Positions 12,743 to 21,282 of a DNA stretch of 21,510 nucleotides are shown one piece after another. This DNA comes from Puniceicoccales bacterium (lineage in GTDB: Bacteria; Verrucomicrobiota; Verrucomicrobiia; Opitutales; JAIRLM01), in the NCBI GenBank assembly GCA_031254835.1, contig JAIRTQ010000088.1, positions 1-21,510 on the forward strand. The letters run 5' to 3'. Numbering within the stretch: the stretch's first letter is position 1; the number at the start of each line of letters is the position of its first letter. Both the position numbers and the translations under genes were made by a program. The notes under the pieces are model-generated. The model did not search any database and was not told the DNA's origin. It saw only the letters and a list, made by a program, of their open reading frames with translations.

Positions 12743-15700
12743 CTAGATTTCGGCAATCTCACCGGTCTCCTCCAATTCCATGTAAAGGTCGTTTTGGCCA
12801 AAGGTCTTTGTCGGCACCGTCAGGTAATATTCGTCATCGCACACAAGAAGTACCGGCACGAGTTTGCGATACTTGGGCAATCCGGTGCCAGCTGGAATGT
12901 GGTGCCCCATGATGATGTTTTCCTTAAACCCTCGCAGATGATCGACGCGAAATAACGACGCCGCATCGGTTAACACCCGTGTCGTTTCCTGGAAGGAAGC
13001 AGCGGAGAGAAAACTATTCGTTTCCAATGAAGCCTTGGTGATCCCCAAAAGGACCGGCTCTGCTTCCGCCGGCTGACCGCCAGCCTCCACAATTTTTTGG
13101 TTAATTTCCTGCAGATCACAGCCGTCGAGCTGATCTCCCCAAAGGAAATCAGAATCCCCTGGCGCAACGATGCGGACTCGTCTGAGCATGCGTGCCAATA
13201 TAATTTCCACGTGCTTGTCATTTATGATAACACCTTGGGTGCGATAAACTTTTTGGATCTCACAAAGCAAATATTCGAAGGTAGCATGAACGCCCAAAAT
13301 CTCCAGCATATCGTGCGGATCTGCGGCGCCCTCAGAGAGCAGCTGCCCCTTAACTACAAAATCACCCTCTTGTACAATGATTTGCTTAGAGGTTGGAACG
13401 AAGTGCTCCTCTTTCCGCCCCGCCTCCTGATCGGTCACAATCACGCGTCGCTTGTTTCGCAAAATTCCCCCAATAGATACGACTCCGCTAATTTTGACCA
13501 TTTCGCCAACATCTTTGGGTCGACGGACTTCAAACAATTCGGCAACGCGAGGTAAACCTCCAGTGATGTCCTGAGTTTTTGCGGCAGAGCGGGCCGTCTT
13601 CGCCAGTAGTGCGCCAGCTTCAACATCATCACCTTCCCGGACAGCAATCTGCGCACCAGCCGGAATAGAATATGCAGCAACTGCGCGCAATTCTCCGTCT
13701 ATTTCGGAGCAAATTTCCACACGAGGATTTAAATCGTCCTTATGCTCAATAACGACGATCGTGACACCGTCGCCGCCGTCCGCATCCCTTCGAACCGTTA
13801 CGCCAGAAATCACATCTCTGAAACGTACACGGCCAGCCTTTTCCGATAAAATCGGCACATGATGGGGATCCCAGGCCGCCAAAAGTTGATCCTTTTTCAC
13901 CCATTCGCCATCGCCGGCAAATAGCACGGAACCTGCGACAACGCCGAAAGATTCGATCTCTCGATTACTTTCATCCAACAGAGAAATGGAACCGGCCTTA
14001 TTAAGTACAATAGTGTCCCCGTTTGGCGTTTGCACATTACGCAAACCTTCCCAGCGTACCTTTCCCGGGGCACGAGCCCGATATTGGGGCTGCTTGAGAA
14101 GCTGATTAGCCACTCCTCCGATATGAAAAGTCTTTAAGGTAAGCTGCGTGCCTGGTTCGCCGATGGACTGGGCGGCAATAATGCCCACCGCCATACCCGC
14201 TTCCGCCATGCGATTGGTAGAGAGATCTATGCCGTAAGCATTTGCCGGAATTCCATAGCGCCCCATGTGCGTCAAAGGGGAAAGAATTTTTACCCGATTG
14301 ATGCCAAGTTTTTGAATCCGATTGGCCACATCGGCCGTAATCAGCTTGCCACTCCCAACCAAAAGTTCGCTCAAATCGTTCGGATTAAAAATGTCATCGC
14401 TACTACAGCGTCCCGTAATACGGTCCGCCAAGGAAATAATTTCTTGATCGCCCTCCATGAGCGCCTGCTTCCACACTCCGTTGCGGTTTCCGTCATCCGT
14501 GCAAGTGATGACGCAATCCATAGCCACGTCGCAAAGTTTTCGAGTCATGTAGCCGGCGTCTGCAGTCTTAAGTGCCACATCCGCAAGACCCTTTCGCGCA
14601 CCGTGGGTCGATGTGAAATAATCTTGGACGGACAGCCCCTCTCGAAAAGAAGCAAGAATGGGTCGCTCAATGATTTCGCCAGACGGCTTCGCCATAAGGC
14701 CCCGCATCCCGCACAGTTGGCGCACTTGTTGGCGATTTCCTCGTGCACCAGAATCCATCATAAGGTAGATTGGATTTATTCCCTCGCGGCCATCGTTGCT
14801 GCTTAAAGATGAAAATACTTCATTTGCAACCTCATCGGTAGCCCCAGTCCATATATCGACAATCTTGTTATAGCGCTCACCTTCCGTGATAATTCCTTTT
14901 GCAAATTGACGATTTACCTCCGCGACGCGCCTTCGCGCAGACTCCACGATGCGGAGTTTGCTCTCCGGAACAATCATGTCCCTAACGCCGATGGAAGCGC
15001 CGGACTCCATAGCCATCTGAAATCCAATATCCTTAAGGTTGTCCAGGAGAGCAATAAGGGACTGACGTTCAACGATTCGGTAGGCAGCCATGATAAGTTC
15101 GCTCAATTTTGCCTTTCCAACGGGCGTGTTGATGAACCCAATCTGTTCCGGAAGAATAGAATTAAAAATGACCCGGCCAACGGTCGTGCGAATCACCCGC
15201 GATTGCGAATCGCCATAGCAGGTCGTTTTATTGCGATCGGGATTACGCAAAACAATCCAACTGTGCTTCGAAAGTCGCCGCTCTTCGTAGGCAATGAGCA
15301 CTTCCTCCTTATCGGCCATTAGGGGAAGATGTTGACTTTCCGGCGGCTGTGGACGTGTTTGGGCAGTCAGGTAGTAAATTCCCATCACAATATCCTGAGA
15401 CGGAGTCATAATGGGCTTTCCACTAGATGGAGAAAAGATGTTTAAGGTAGACATCATTAACAGCTTACACTCCATCACCGCCTCAATAGACAGAGGAACA
15501 TGGACGGCCATCTGGTCCCCATCGAAGTCCGCATTAAATGCCGTACACACGAGCGGATGAAGACGAATTGCCTCCCCTTCGATAAGTATGGGTTCAAAAG
15601 CTTGGATAGACAGACGGTGCAAGGTGGGAGCGCGATTGAGGAGAACGGGATGGCCGCGCATAACTTCCTCCAGGATGTCCCAAATCTCCGGCGCCTGCTT

Positions 15701-16912
15701 CTCAATAAGTTTCCGCGCACTCCAAACCGTATGAACAAACCCTAACTCCTTCAAGCGGCGAATAATGAAAGGCTCAAACAGAATGAGCGCGATTTTCTTG
15801 GGGAGCCCACATTGGTGCAACTTCAAATTAGGGCCAATGACAATAACAGAGCGCCCGCTGTAATCGACGCGCTTGCCGAGAAGATTTTGCCGAAAGCGGC
15901 CCTGCTTACCTTTCAGCATATCACTCAAAGACTTAAGAGGCCTATTGCCGGTCCCCTGAATGGGCCGCGCGAGACGTCCATTATCGAAGAGTGCGTCCAC
16001 GGCCTCCTGCAGCATACGCATCTCGTTATGAACAATCACGTCCGGCGTTTTCAATTGCATGAGGCTTTTTAGGCGATTATTCCGATTAATCACGCGGCGA
16101 TAAAGATCATTTAAGTCACTGGTGGCAAAGCGGCCGCCATCCAATGGAACAAGCGGACGTAGATCCGGTGGAATGACCGCCAAATCTTGCAAAATCATCC
16201 ACTGCGGAGCCGAACCATTCTGTAAAAATGCAGAAATGAGTCTCAGTCGTCGCGCCAATTTTTTCTTTACCTGCTTGGACCTCGTAATGCGTATCGTGTT
16301 TTCCAATTCTTCGACACAGCTTACAAGATCCATGTTCTCCAAGATCTCTCGCAGCGCTCCGGCTCCCATCTTCGCCGAAAAGGCATCATCGCCAAACTCC
16401 TCCAGGGCCCGCAAATACTCCGCTTCGGAAAGCAATTGTTTCTGCTCCAGGGAACTAGATCCTGGATCTACAACAACATAGGCCTCATAATAGATCACGC
16501 GTTCCAAATCTCGCATGCTCATGTTTAGAAACAGGGCAAGACGACTCGGAAGATTCTTAAAAAACCAAATATGGGCCACCGGAACGGCCAACTCGATATG
16601 CCCCATACGTTCTCGCCGCACACGGGACTGAATTACCTCGACGCCACATCGCTCACAAAGGACATCTTTGTATTTTAGACGTTTGTACTTGCCGCAGGCA
16701 CACTCGTAGTCACGTACGGGCCCAAAAATGCGTTGGCAAAAGAGACCCCCAAATTCCGGTCGGAAGGTGCGATAGTTAATCGTTTCGGGATTTTTAATTT
16801 CTCCACGAGACCAAGATCGAATCGTGTCCGGCGACGCAATGGAAAGGCTCACGCTGTCAAAGGTATTCCCCAGTCCTAGACCAAGAATTTCTTTCGCTTC
16901 CTGTTCGTTCAT
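12743..16912 (-). CDS. rpoC: RNA polymerase subunit beta'
   Basis: Beta' carries the catalytic magnesium site and most of the DNA clamp. The first zinc site has Cys71, Cys73, Cys86 and Cys89 (CACGKYKRLKYKDVLCERCG). The active-site motif NADFDGD is at 460-466. A bridge helix, GARKGLADVALKTADAGY, lies around 771-788, followed by the trigger loop GTQLTLKTFHIGG at 921-933. A lineage insertion corresponding to SI3 occupies about 934-1110, before KTQDITGGLPRVAELFEVRR (1112-1131). From the ATG chosen it has 1389 residues. An in-frame GTG at 16942 would add ten residues but has a poorer Shine-Dalgarno than the ATG, which has GGAAG about eight bases upstream. The second zinc site has lost its cysteines and the trigger loop has two substitutions; both are described as findings. 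Confidence 0.98.
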   Translation of the reverse strand: MNEQEAKEILGLGLGNTFDSVSLSIASPDTIRSWSRGEIKNPETINYRTFRPEFGGLFCQRIFGPVRDYECACGKYKRLKYKDVLCERCGVEVIQSRVRRERMGHIELAVPVAHIWFFKNLPSRLALFLNMSMRDLERVIYYEAYVVVDPGSSSLEQKQLLSEAEYLRALEEFGDDAFSAKMGAGALREILENMDLVSCVEELENTIRITRSKQVKKKLARRLRLISAFLQNGSAPQWMILQDLAVIPPDLRPLVPLDGGRFATSDLNDLYRRVINRNNRLKSLMQLKTPDVIVHNEMRMLQEAVDALFDNGRLARPIQGTGNRPLKSLSDMLKGKQGRFRQNLLGKRVDYSGRSVIVIGPNLKLHQCGLPKKIALILFEPFIIRRLKELGFVHTVWSARKLIEKQAPEIWDILEEVMRGHPVLLNRAPTLHRLSIQAFEPILIEGEAIRLHPLVCTAFNADFDGDQMAVHVPLSIEAVMECKLLMMSTLNIFSPSSGKPIMTPSQDIVMGIYYLTAQTRPQPPESQHLPLMADKEEVLIAYEERRLSKHSWIVLRNPDRNKTTCYGDSQSRVIRTTVGRVIFNSILPEQIGFINTPVGKAKLSELIMAAYRIVERQSLIALLDNLKDIGFQMAMESGASIGVRDMIVPESKLRIVESARRRVAEVNRQFAKGIITEGERYNKIVDIWTGATDEVANEVFSSLSSNDGREGINPIYLMMDSGARGNRQQVRQLCGMRGLMAKPSGEIIERPILASFREGLSVQDYFTSTHGARKGLADVALKTADAGYMTRKLCDVAMDCVITCTDDGNRNGVWKQALMEGDQEIISLADRITGRCSSDDIFNPNDLSELLVGSGKLITADVANRIQKLGINRVKILSPLTHMGRYGIPANAYGIDLSTNRMAEAGMAVGIIAAQSIGEPGTQLTLKTFHIGGVANQLLKQPQYRARAPGKVRWEGLRNVQTPNGDTIVLNKAGSISLLDESNREIESFGVVAGSVLFAGDGEWVKKDQLLAAWDPHHVPILSEKAGRVRFRDVISGVTVRRDADGGDGVTIVVIEHKDDLNPRVEICSEIDGELRAVAAYSIPAGAQIAVREGDDVEAGALLAKTARSAAKTQDITGGLPRVAELFEVRRPKDVGEMVKISGVVSIGGILRNKRRVIVTDQEAGRKEEHFVPTSKQIIVQEGDFVVKGQLLSEGAADPHDMLEILGVHATFEYLLCEIQKVYRTQGVIINDKHVEIILARMLRRVRIVAPGDSDFLWGDQLDGCDLQEINQKIVEAGGQPAEAEPVLLGITKASLETNSFLSAASFQETTRVLTDAASLFRVDHLRGFKENIIMGHHIPAGTGLPKYRKLVPVLLVCDDEYYLTVPTKTFGQNDLYMELEETGEIAEI

Positions 16913-16944
16913 TTTTGTTCTTCCAACAATGATGGCCTGCACGC

Positions 16945-19900
16945 CTAATCAAAACGCTCCTGATTGTCGGCATGTCGCTCTCGATTGAATTGCACATTCA
17001 GGCCAAGAGCTTGCATTTCCTTAACGAGTACATTGAAAGATTGCGGCATTCCGGCATTTAAAGTTCTATCTCCTTTAATCATCGCCTTATAGGTATTCGT
17101 TCTTCCCTGCACGTCATCTGACTTAACGGTCAGAAATTCCTGCAGCAAATTAGCGGCGCCGTAGGCTTGCAGGGCCCAAACTTCCATCTCGCCAAAGCGT
17201 TGGCCGCCATACTGCGCCTTTCCCCCTAGAGGCTGCTGTGTAATAAGACTGTAAGGCCCTACGGCGCGGGCATGAATTTTGTCCCCAACCAGGTGGTTAA
17301 GTTTCATCATGTACATGCAGCCCACACAAATTTGCTGATCGAAGCGCTCGCCCGTACAGCCGTCATAGAGGTAGGTCTTACCGGATTCGGGCAGACCGGC
17401 CGCACGAATTTTTTCTAAAATTTCTTCTTCGGAAGCGCCGTCAAAGACTGGAGTCGCCACCTTTATGCCCAAGATTTTACAGGCCCATCCGAGATGTGTT
17501 TCTAGCACCTGCCCGACGTTCATTCGCCCCGGAACGCCGAGCGGATTCAGCACCACATCTATGGGCGTTCCGTCAGGCAAAAACGGCATGTCTTCTTCCG
17601 CCACAATCCGTGACACGATCCCTTTATTGCCGTGGCGCCCCGCCATCTTATCGCCCACTTGAATTTTACGCTTAGTCGCCACGTAGACTCTAACGCTTTT
17701 TATGACGCCATCTTCGTCGTAATTTCCCGCTTCGGCGAGCCGCAGCTGCGCCTGCCGTTCCCCCTCCGCCTGAGCAAATTTTCGCTGAAATGCGGCAATG
17801 ATGTCGTCGATTTTAATTTTTACGGGAGACTCGTCGACGTGAACCTTATCCGCCACTGCAGCCAATCTGCGAAGGAACGTCTTTGTAATCTTCCGGTTGG
17901 CTGGAATGATTATTTCACCCGTCTCGGAATTGGTAATATCGAGCGGTATTTTTTCTCCCAGTAAAATGTTAGAAAATGCCTCGGCAAGGGACTCCCGAAT
18001 TTCATCGATTTCTTTGCGATAATCTTCCTGAACTTTTTTGATTTGTCTTCGTATGTCGGCATTCGAGAGTCGATCACGATCCTGCTGATCTCCGCCGGAG
18101 GCCTTCACATCCATGACAATGCCGTAGCAGCCTGAAGGGGCCAGCAACGACGAATCCTTCACATCTGCGGCCTTTTCGCCAAAAATCGCGCGCAAAAGTT
18201 TTTCCTCCGGGGCGAGGTCTGTCTCACTTTTCGGAGTAATTTTTCCCACCAAAATATCTCCGGGCCGCACCTTCGCTCCAATGCGGATCACTCCATCTCT
18301 GTTGAGATTACGCAACGCCTCGTCGCCAACGCCAGGAATGTCTCGCGTAATTTCTTCCTGTCCCAATTTCGTATCGCGAGCCACAGACTCAAATACTTCG
18401 ACGTGGAGCGAAGTGAATACGTCATCCTTCAACATGCGTTCACTCAACAAAATGGCATCTTCGAAATTGTAGCCATTCCACGGCATAAAAGCTACGAGAA
18501 CGTTCTTGCCGAGAGCAAATTCGCCATTTTCCGTGGAGGCGCCATCGGCAAGAAGTTGCCCGGCCACCACTTTCTGTCCACGTCTTACGCGGGGCCGCTG
18601 CGTAAAAGAAGTTCCCGCATTCGTACGTAAAAATTTCTGCAACCGGTAAACGTTGGCAACATCTTCCGCGGTATCGTACAGATCAAAATTTTCGGGAAGC
18701 TTGCCGTCCTCCGTTAGCACTATGTTACGTGCATCTACGTAGGCGACCACTCCATCGCAGGCTGCTCGCACCACGGCCCGCGAATCCTGAGCAACCTTTG
18801 CCTCCACGCCAGTTCCGACGACCGGCGCTTCCGCAATGATGAGAGGGACCGCCTGCCGCTGCATGTTAGCACCCATTAGCGCGCGAGTAGTATCATCGTG
18901 CTCCAAAAATGGAATAAGACTCGTCGTAGCGGATACCAGCTGCCGCGAAGAAACGTCCATGTGCGTCACTTCAGATGGATCTACCTCTAAAACTTTATCG
19001 CGGTAGCGGACCGCGACGGGCCCAATTAATTTTCCGGTACTATCGACCTGCGCATCAACCTGTGCGATTTTGCAATCTTCCTCCTCGTCGGCATTTAAAT
19101 ACGCCACCGCTTCAGAAACGCGCCCCTTTTTTACGATCCGATAGGGAGCTTCAATAAAGCCAAATCCGTTGAGAACCACATAGCTACTCAGCGAATTGAT
19201 CAAACCAATGTTGGGTCCTTCCGGAGACTCGATGGGACAGATGCGCGCATAGTGAGATGTGTGCACATCTCTCACGTCAAGTCCCGCACGGTCGCGGCTC
19301 AACCCGCCAATGCCTAGGGCAGATATGCGTCGCTTATGGGCGAGTTCTGACAGAGGATTAATTTGGTCCATGAGCTGGGACAGCTGGCTACGTGCAAAAA
19401 AATCTCGAATGGTTGCCAAAAATAACTTAGGATTTATGAGCTTCTGCGGCGTAATGGAATCCACGCTCTGATCATAGAGACTCATACACTCGCGCGTATG
19501 GCGTTCCAGCCTAGCAAGCCCGGCACGACACTGGTTAGCAACAAGTTCGCCAACCGCACGCACACGACGGTTCCCCAGATGATCGATATCGTCGACACCT
19601 CTGTGCCCCAGTCGGACCTGGAACAAAAATTTTAACGACGCGACAATGTCTTCGACAGAAACGAGCCTGTCCTCGGGATCTCGTTTCAAACCAAGCTTTT
19701 GATTAAGCTTATAGCGGCCGACCCGACCCAGATCATAGCGACGCGTATCCCGGAATAATCTTCGCAGAAGTGCTTGTGCATTGGCAATTGTTGGCGGCTC
19801 TCCTGGACGGAGGCGCATGTAGATCTCATAGAGCGCTTCGTCCACGTTCCGCGTCGTATCGCGTTTGAGCGTGCGAATCAGCAGACCGTTATCCGGAGAA

Positions 19901-20724
19901 ATATTGACGATTTTCAATTCCTTAATGCCAGCCTGCGCAGATACTTGCAACGCAGTGCGAGTAATCATGTCATAGGTGCGAGCGAGAACAACCCCCTGAC
20001 GAGCATCTATGACGTCGTCCGCCAGCACATAGGAGGAAAGATCGGTCTGCTCCAGTAGCCAATCGACGGACGTTTGCTTCACATCATAAAAGAGCTCTAA
20101 GATTTCCTGATCTGTTCCGTAGCCTAATGCGCGCAAAAGAGTTGTGGCGAGAAATTTGCGTCGCCTGCGTCGACGATCTAGGTACACATAGACAAGGTCA
20201 TAGGGGTCAAACTGCATCTCGATCCACGTGCCACGATCTGGTATGATTCGCGCTACGAAGAGTGTTTTTCCACTCTCATGCTCGCTGGGTTCGAAACTAA
20301 CGCCAGAAGTCCAATGCAATTGACTTACAACAACCCGTTCTGCGCCATAGATGATAAAAGATCCGCGCAGCGTCATCGTAGGAATTTCGCCAAAAAACAC
20401 CTCCTCTTCCCTGGTAATAGTGTCCTCCGTCAGGCGAAGCGTTACATACAGCCCAATTCCGTAAGTTATTCCCTCCCGCAAACAAAAATTTTCCGGAAAT
20501 TTCGGTTTTGCCAGACGGTAGGAAAGAAACTCCAGCCGACAACGGCTGTCATAACTTTCGATGGGAAAAGAATCTAGAAATACACTTTGCAAACCAGAAT
20601 TTTGACGCTTTTCCGTGGGCACATCCGCCTGCAAGAATTCGCGAAAAGAATCGAGCTGTATTTTAATAAAGTCCGGCGCAGCAATTGCTTCGCTCAATTT
20701 CCCAAAACGCATACGCTCCGACAT
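16945..20724 (-). CDS. rpoB: RNA polymerase subunit beta
   Basis: Beta forms the other pincer of RNA polymerase and contributes to the active centre. Visible elements include the early lobe region, with six consecutive arginines in YLDRRRRRRKF (181-191), and the fork and rifampicin region SQLSQLMDQINPLSE (446-460). HYARICPIESPEGPNIGLIN (491-510), GYNFEDAILLSERM (751-764) and GDKMAGRHGNKG (1024-1035) follow. The C-terminal GGKAQYGGQRFGEMEVWALQ and AYGAANLLQEFLTVKSDD are the family hallmarks. The length of 1259 residues is shorter than the 1342 of E. coli, which fits the absence of one E. coli-specific insertion. The ATG has GCGGGGT about five bases upstream. A hairpin lies in the 101-base gap before it. 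Confidence 0.98.
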   Translation of the reverse strand: MSERMRFGKLSEAIAAPDFIKIQLDSFREFLQADVPTEKRQNSGLQSVFLDSFPIESYDSRCRLEFLSYRLAKPKFPENFCLREGITYGIGLYVTLRLTEDTITREEEVFFGEIPTMTLRGSFIIYGAERVVVSQLHWTSGVSFEPSEHESGKTLFVARIIPDRGTWIEMQFDPYDLVYVYLDRRRRRRKFLATTLLRALGYGTDQEILELFYDVKQTSVDWLLEQTDLSSYVLADDVIDARQGVVLARTYDMITRTALQVSAQAGIKELKIVNISPDNGLLIRTLKRDTTRNVDEALYEIYMRLRPGEPPTIANAQALLRRLFRDTRRYDLGRVGRYKLNQKLGLKRDPEDRLVSVEDIVASLKFLFQVRLGHRGVDDIDHLGNRRVRAVGELVANQCRAGLARLERHTRECMSLYDQSVDSITPQKLINPKLFLATIRDFFARSQLSQLMDQINPLSELAHKRRISALGIGGLSRDRAGLDVRDVHTSHYARICPIESPEGPNIGLINSLSSYVVLNGFGFIEAPYRIVKKGRVSEAVAYLNADEEEDCKIAQVDAQVDSTGKLIGPVAVRYRDKVLEVDPSEVTHMDVSSRQLVSATTSLIPFLEHDDTTRALMGANMQRQAVPLIIAEAPVVGTGVEAKVAQDSRAVVRAACDGVVAYVDARNIVLTEDGKLPENFDLYDTAEDVANVYRLQKFLRTNAGTSFTQRPRVRRGQKVVAGQLLADGASTENGEFALGKNVLVAFMPWNGYNFEDAILLSERMLKDDVFTSLHVEVFESVARDTKLGQEEITRDIPGVGDEALRNLNRDGVIRIGAKVRPGDILVGKITPKSETDLAPEEKLLRAIFGEKAADVKDSSLLAPSGCYGIVMDVKASGGDQQDRDRLSNADIRRQIKKVQEDYRKEIDEIRESLAEAFSNILLGEKIPLDITNSETGEIIIPANRKITKTFLRRLAAVADKVHVDESPVKIKIDDIIAAFQRKFAQAEGERQAQLRLAEAGNYDEDGVIKSVRVYVATKRKIQVGDKMAGRHGNKGIVSRIVAEEDMPFLPDGTPIDVVLNPLGVPGRMNVGQVLETHLGWACKILGIKVATPVFDGASEEEILEKIRAAGLPESGKTYLYDGCTGERFDQQICVGCMYMMKLNHLVGDKIHARAVGPYSLITQQPLGGKAQYGGQRFGEMEVWALQAYGAANLLQEFLTVKSDDVQGRTNTYKAMIKGDRTLNAGMPQSFNVLVKEMQALGLNVQFNRERHADNQERFD

Positions 20725-20747
20725 AGTTTACCCCGCTAACCTGCAAG

Positions 20748-20781
20748 AGCACGCCCTGCATGACCCACCGCAGGACGTGCC
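20748..20781 (-). promoter_or_regulatory. Strong RNA hairpin between rplL and rpoB (possible attenuator or RNase III site)
   Basis: On the transcribed strand GGCACGTCCTGC (20770-20781) pairs with GCAGGGCGTGCT (20748-20759) over 12 contiguous base pairs, two of them G-U, around a ten-base loop GGTGGGTCAT. No run of T follows, so it is unlikely to be a full intrinsic terminator. In E. coli the rplL-rpoB gap carries an attenuator and an RNase III cleavage site that lower rpoBC expression relative to L7/L12. The same position and a perfect stem suggest an equivalent role here. That role is inferred, not shown. Confidence 0.7.
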
Positions 20782-20825
20782 TTTTCTCGTTTCATTAAAA
20801 TTGACGAAGTTCCACACAGCCATCG

Positions 20826-21206
20826 TTACTTTAACTCGACTTTCGCGCCAACAGCTTCCAACTTCTTCTTCATTTCTTCTGCTTCTGCCTTCGTCACACC
20901 CTCTTTAACCGCCCGCGGAGCGCTCTCGACGACGGCCTTCGCCTCAATGAGTCCCAGGCCCGTAATTGCACGGATCTCTTTGATAACATTAATTTTGCTC
21001 TCGCCGGCGGTCAGAAGGATAACGGAAAATTCCGTCTGCTCTTCGGCCGGAGCCTCCACCGTCGCCGAAGTGGCTGCAGCGACGGCTACTGGAACGGCCG
21101 CACTAACGCCCCACTTTTCTTCAAGCTCTTTCACAAGCGCCGCGATTTCGATCACCGACTGTCCGCTGAGCCACTCTATTACCTCTTCTTTCGTAATATT
21201 TGCCAT
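20826..21206 (-). CDS. rplL: 50S ribosomal protein L7/L12 (bL12)
   Basis: L7/L12 is the multi-copy stalk protein that recruits EF-G, EF-Tu and other GTPases. It has an N-terminal dimerisation domain (MANITKEEVIEWLSGQSVIE followed by IAALVKELEEKWGVSAA), an alanine- and proline-rich hinge (VPVAVAAATSATVEAPAEEQ), and the globular C-terminal domain. The last has EFSVILLTAGESKINVIKEI then RAITGLGLIEAKAVVESAPR and ends KLEAVGAKVELK, near the family consensus. It has 126 residues. Two adjacent ATGs are possible; the second, at 21206, has AGGAGG six bases upstream and gives the family-type opening MANITKEEV, so I use it. A hairpin followed by five T lies just upstream. Confidence 0.98.
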   Translation of the reverse strand: MANITKEEVIEWLSGQSVIEIAALVKELEEKWGVSAAVPVAVAAATSATVEAPAEEQTEFSVILLTAGESKINVIKEIRAITGLGLIEAKAVVESAPRAVKEGVTKAEAEEMKKKLEAVGAKVELK

Positions 21207-21212
21207 CATTCA

Positions 21213-21218
21213 CCTCCT
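21213..21218 (-). promoter_or_regulatory. Shine-Dalgarno site for rplL
   Basis: AGGAGG is six bases from the ATG at 21206 but only three from the adjacent ATG at 21209. This supports the second ATG as the L7/L12 start. It is a near-perfect anti-16S match, fitting the high expression needed for a protein present in several copies per ribosome. Confidence 0.75.
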
Positions 21219-21223
21219 GAGCT

Positions 21224-21252
21224 AAAAAGGCGGAAAGCCGTTTGGCTTTGCC
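21224..21252 (-). promoter_or_regulatory. Hairpin with T-run between rplJ and rplL
   Basis: In the RNA, GGCAAAGCC (21244-21252) pairs with GGCTTT plus GCC (21229-21239) around an AAAC loop, with a two-base CC bulge in the 3' arm, followed by TTTTT (21224-21228). It resembles a weak intrinsic terminator or attenuator, or a 3'-end stabiliser. It lies in the 76-base gap 21207-21282, just before the rplL Shine-Dalgarno. The six-base-pair core AAAGCC/GGCTTT is perfect. Readthrough is expected because essential genes follow without another visible promoter. Confidence 0.45.
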
Positions 21253-21282
21253 GTTTAAGAAACAATTCCCTATCTAGCCCGT

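Noticed and set aside
12720..12745. T-run after the rpoC stop as an intrinsic terminator
   Set aside because: No GC-rich hairpin precedes the T-run, and essential genes follow with no evident promoter.
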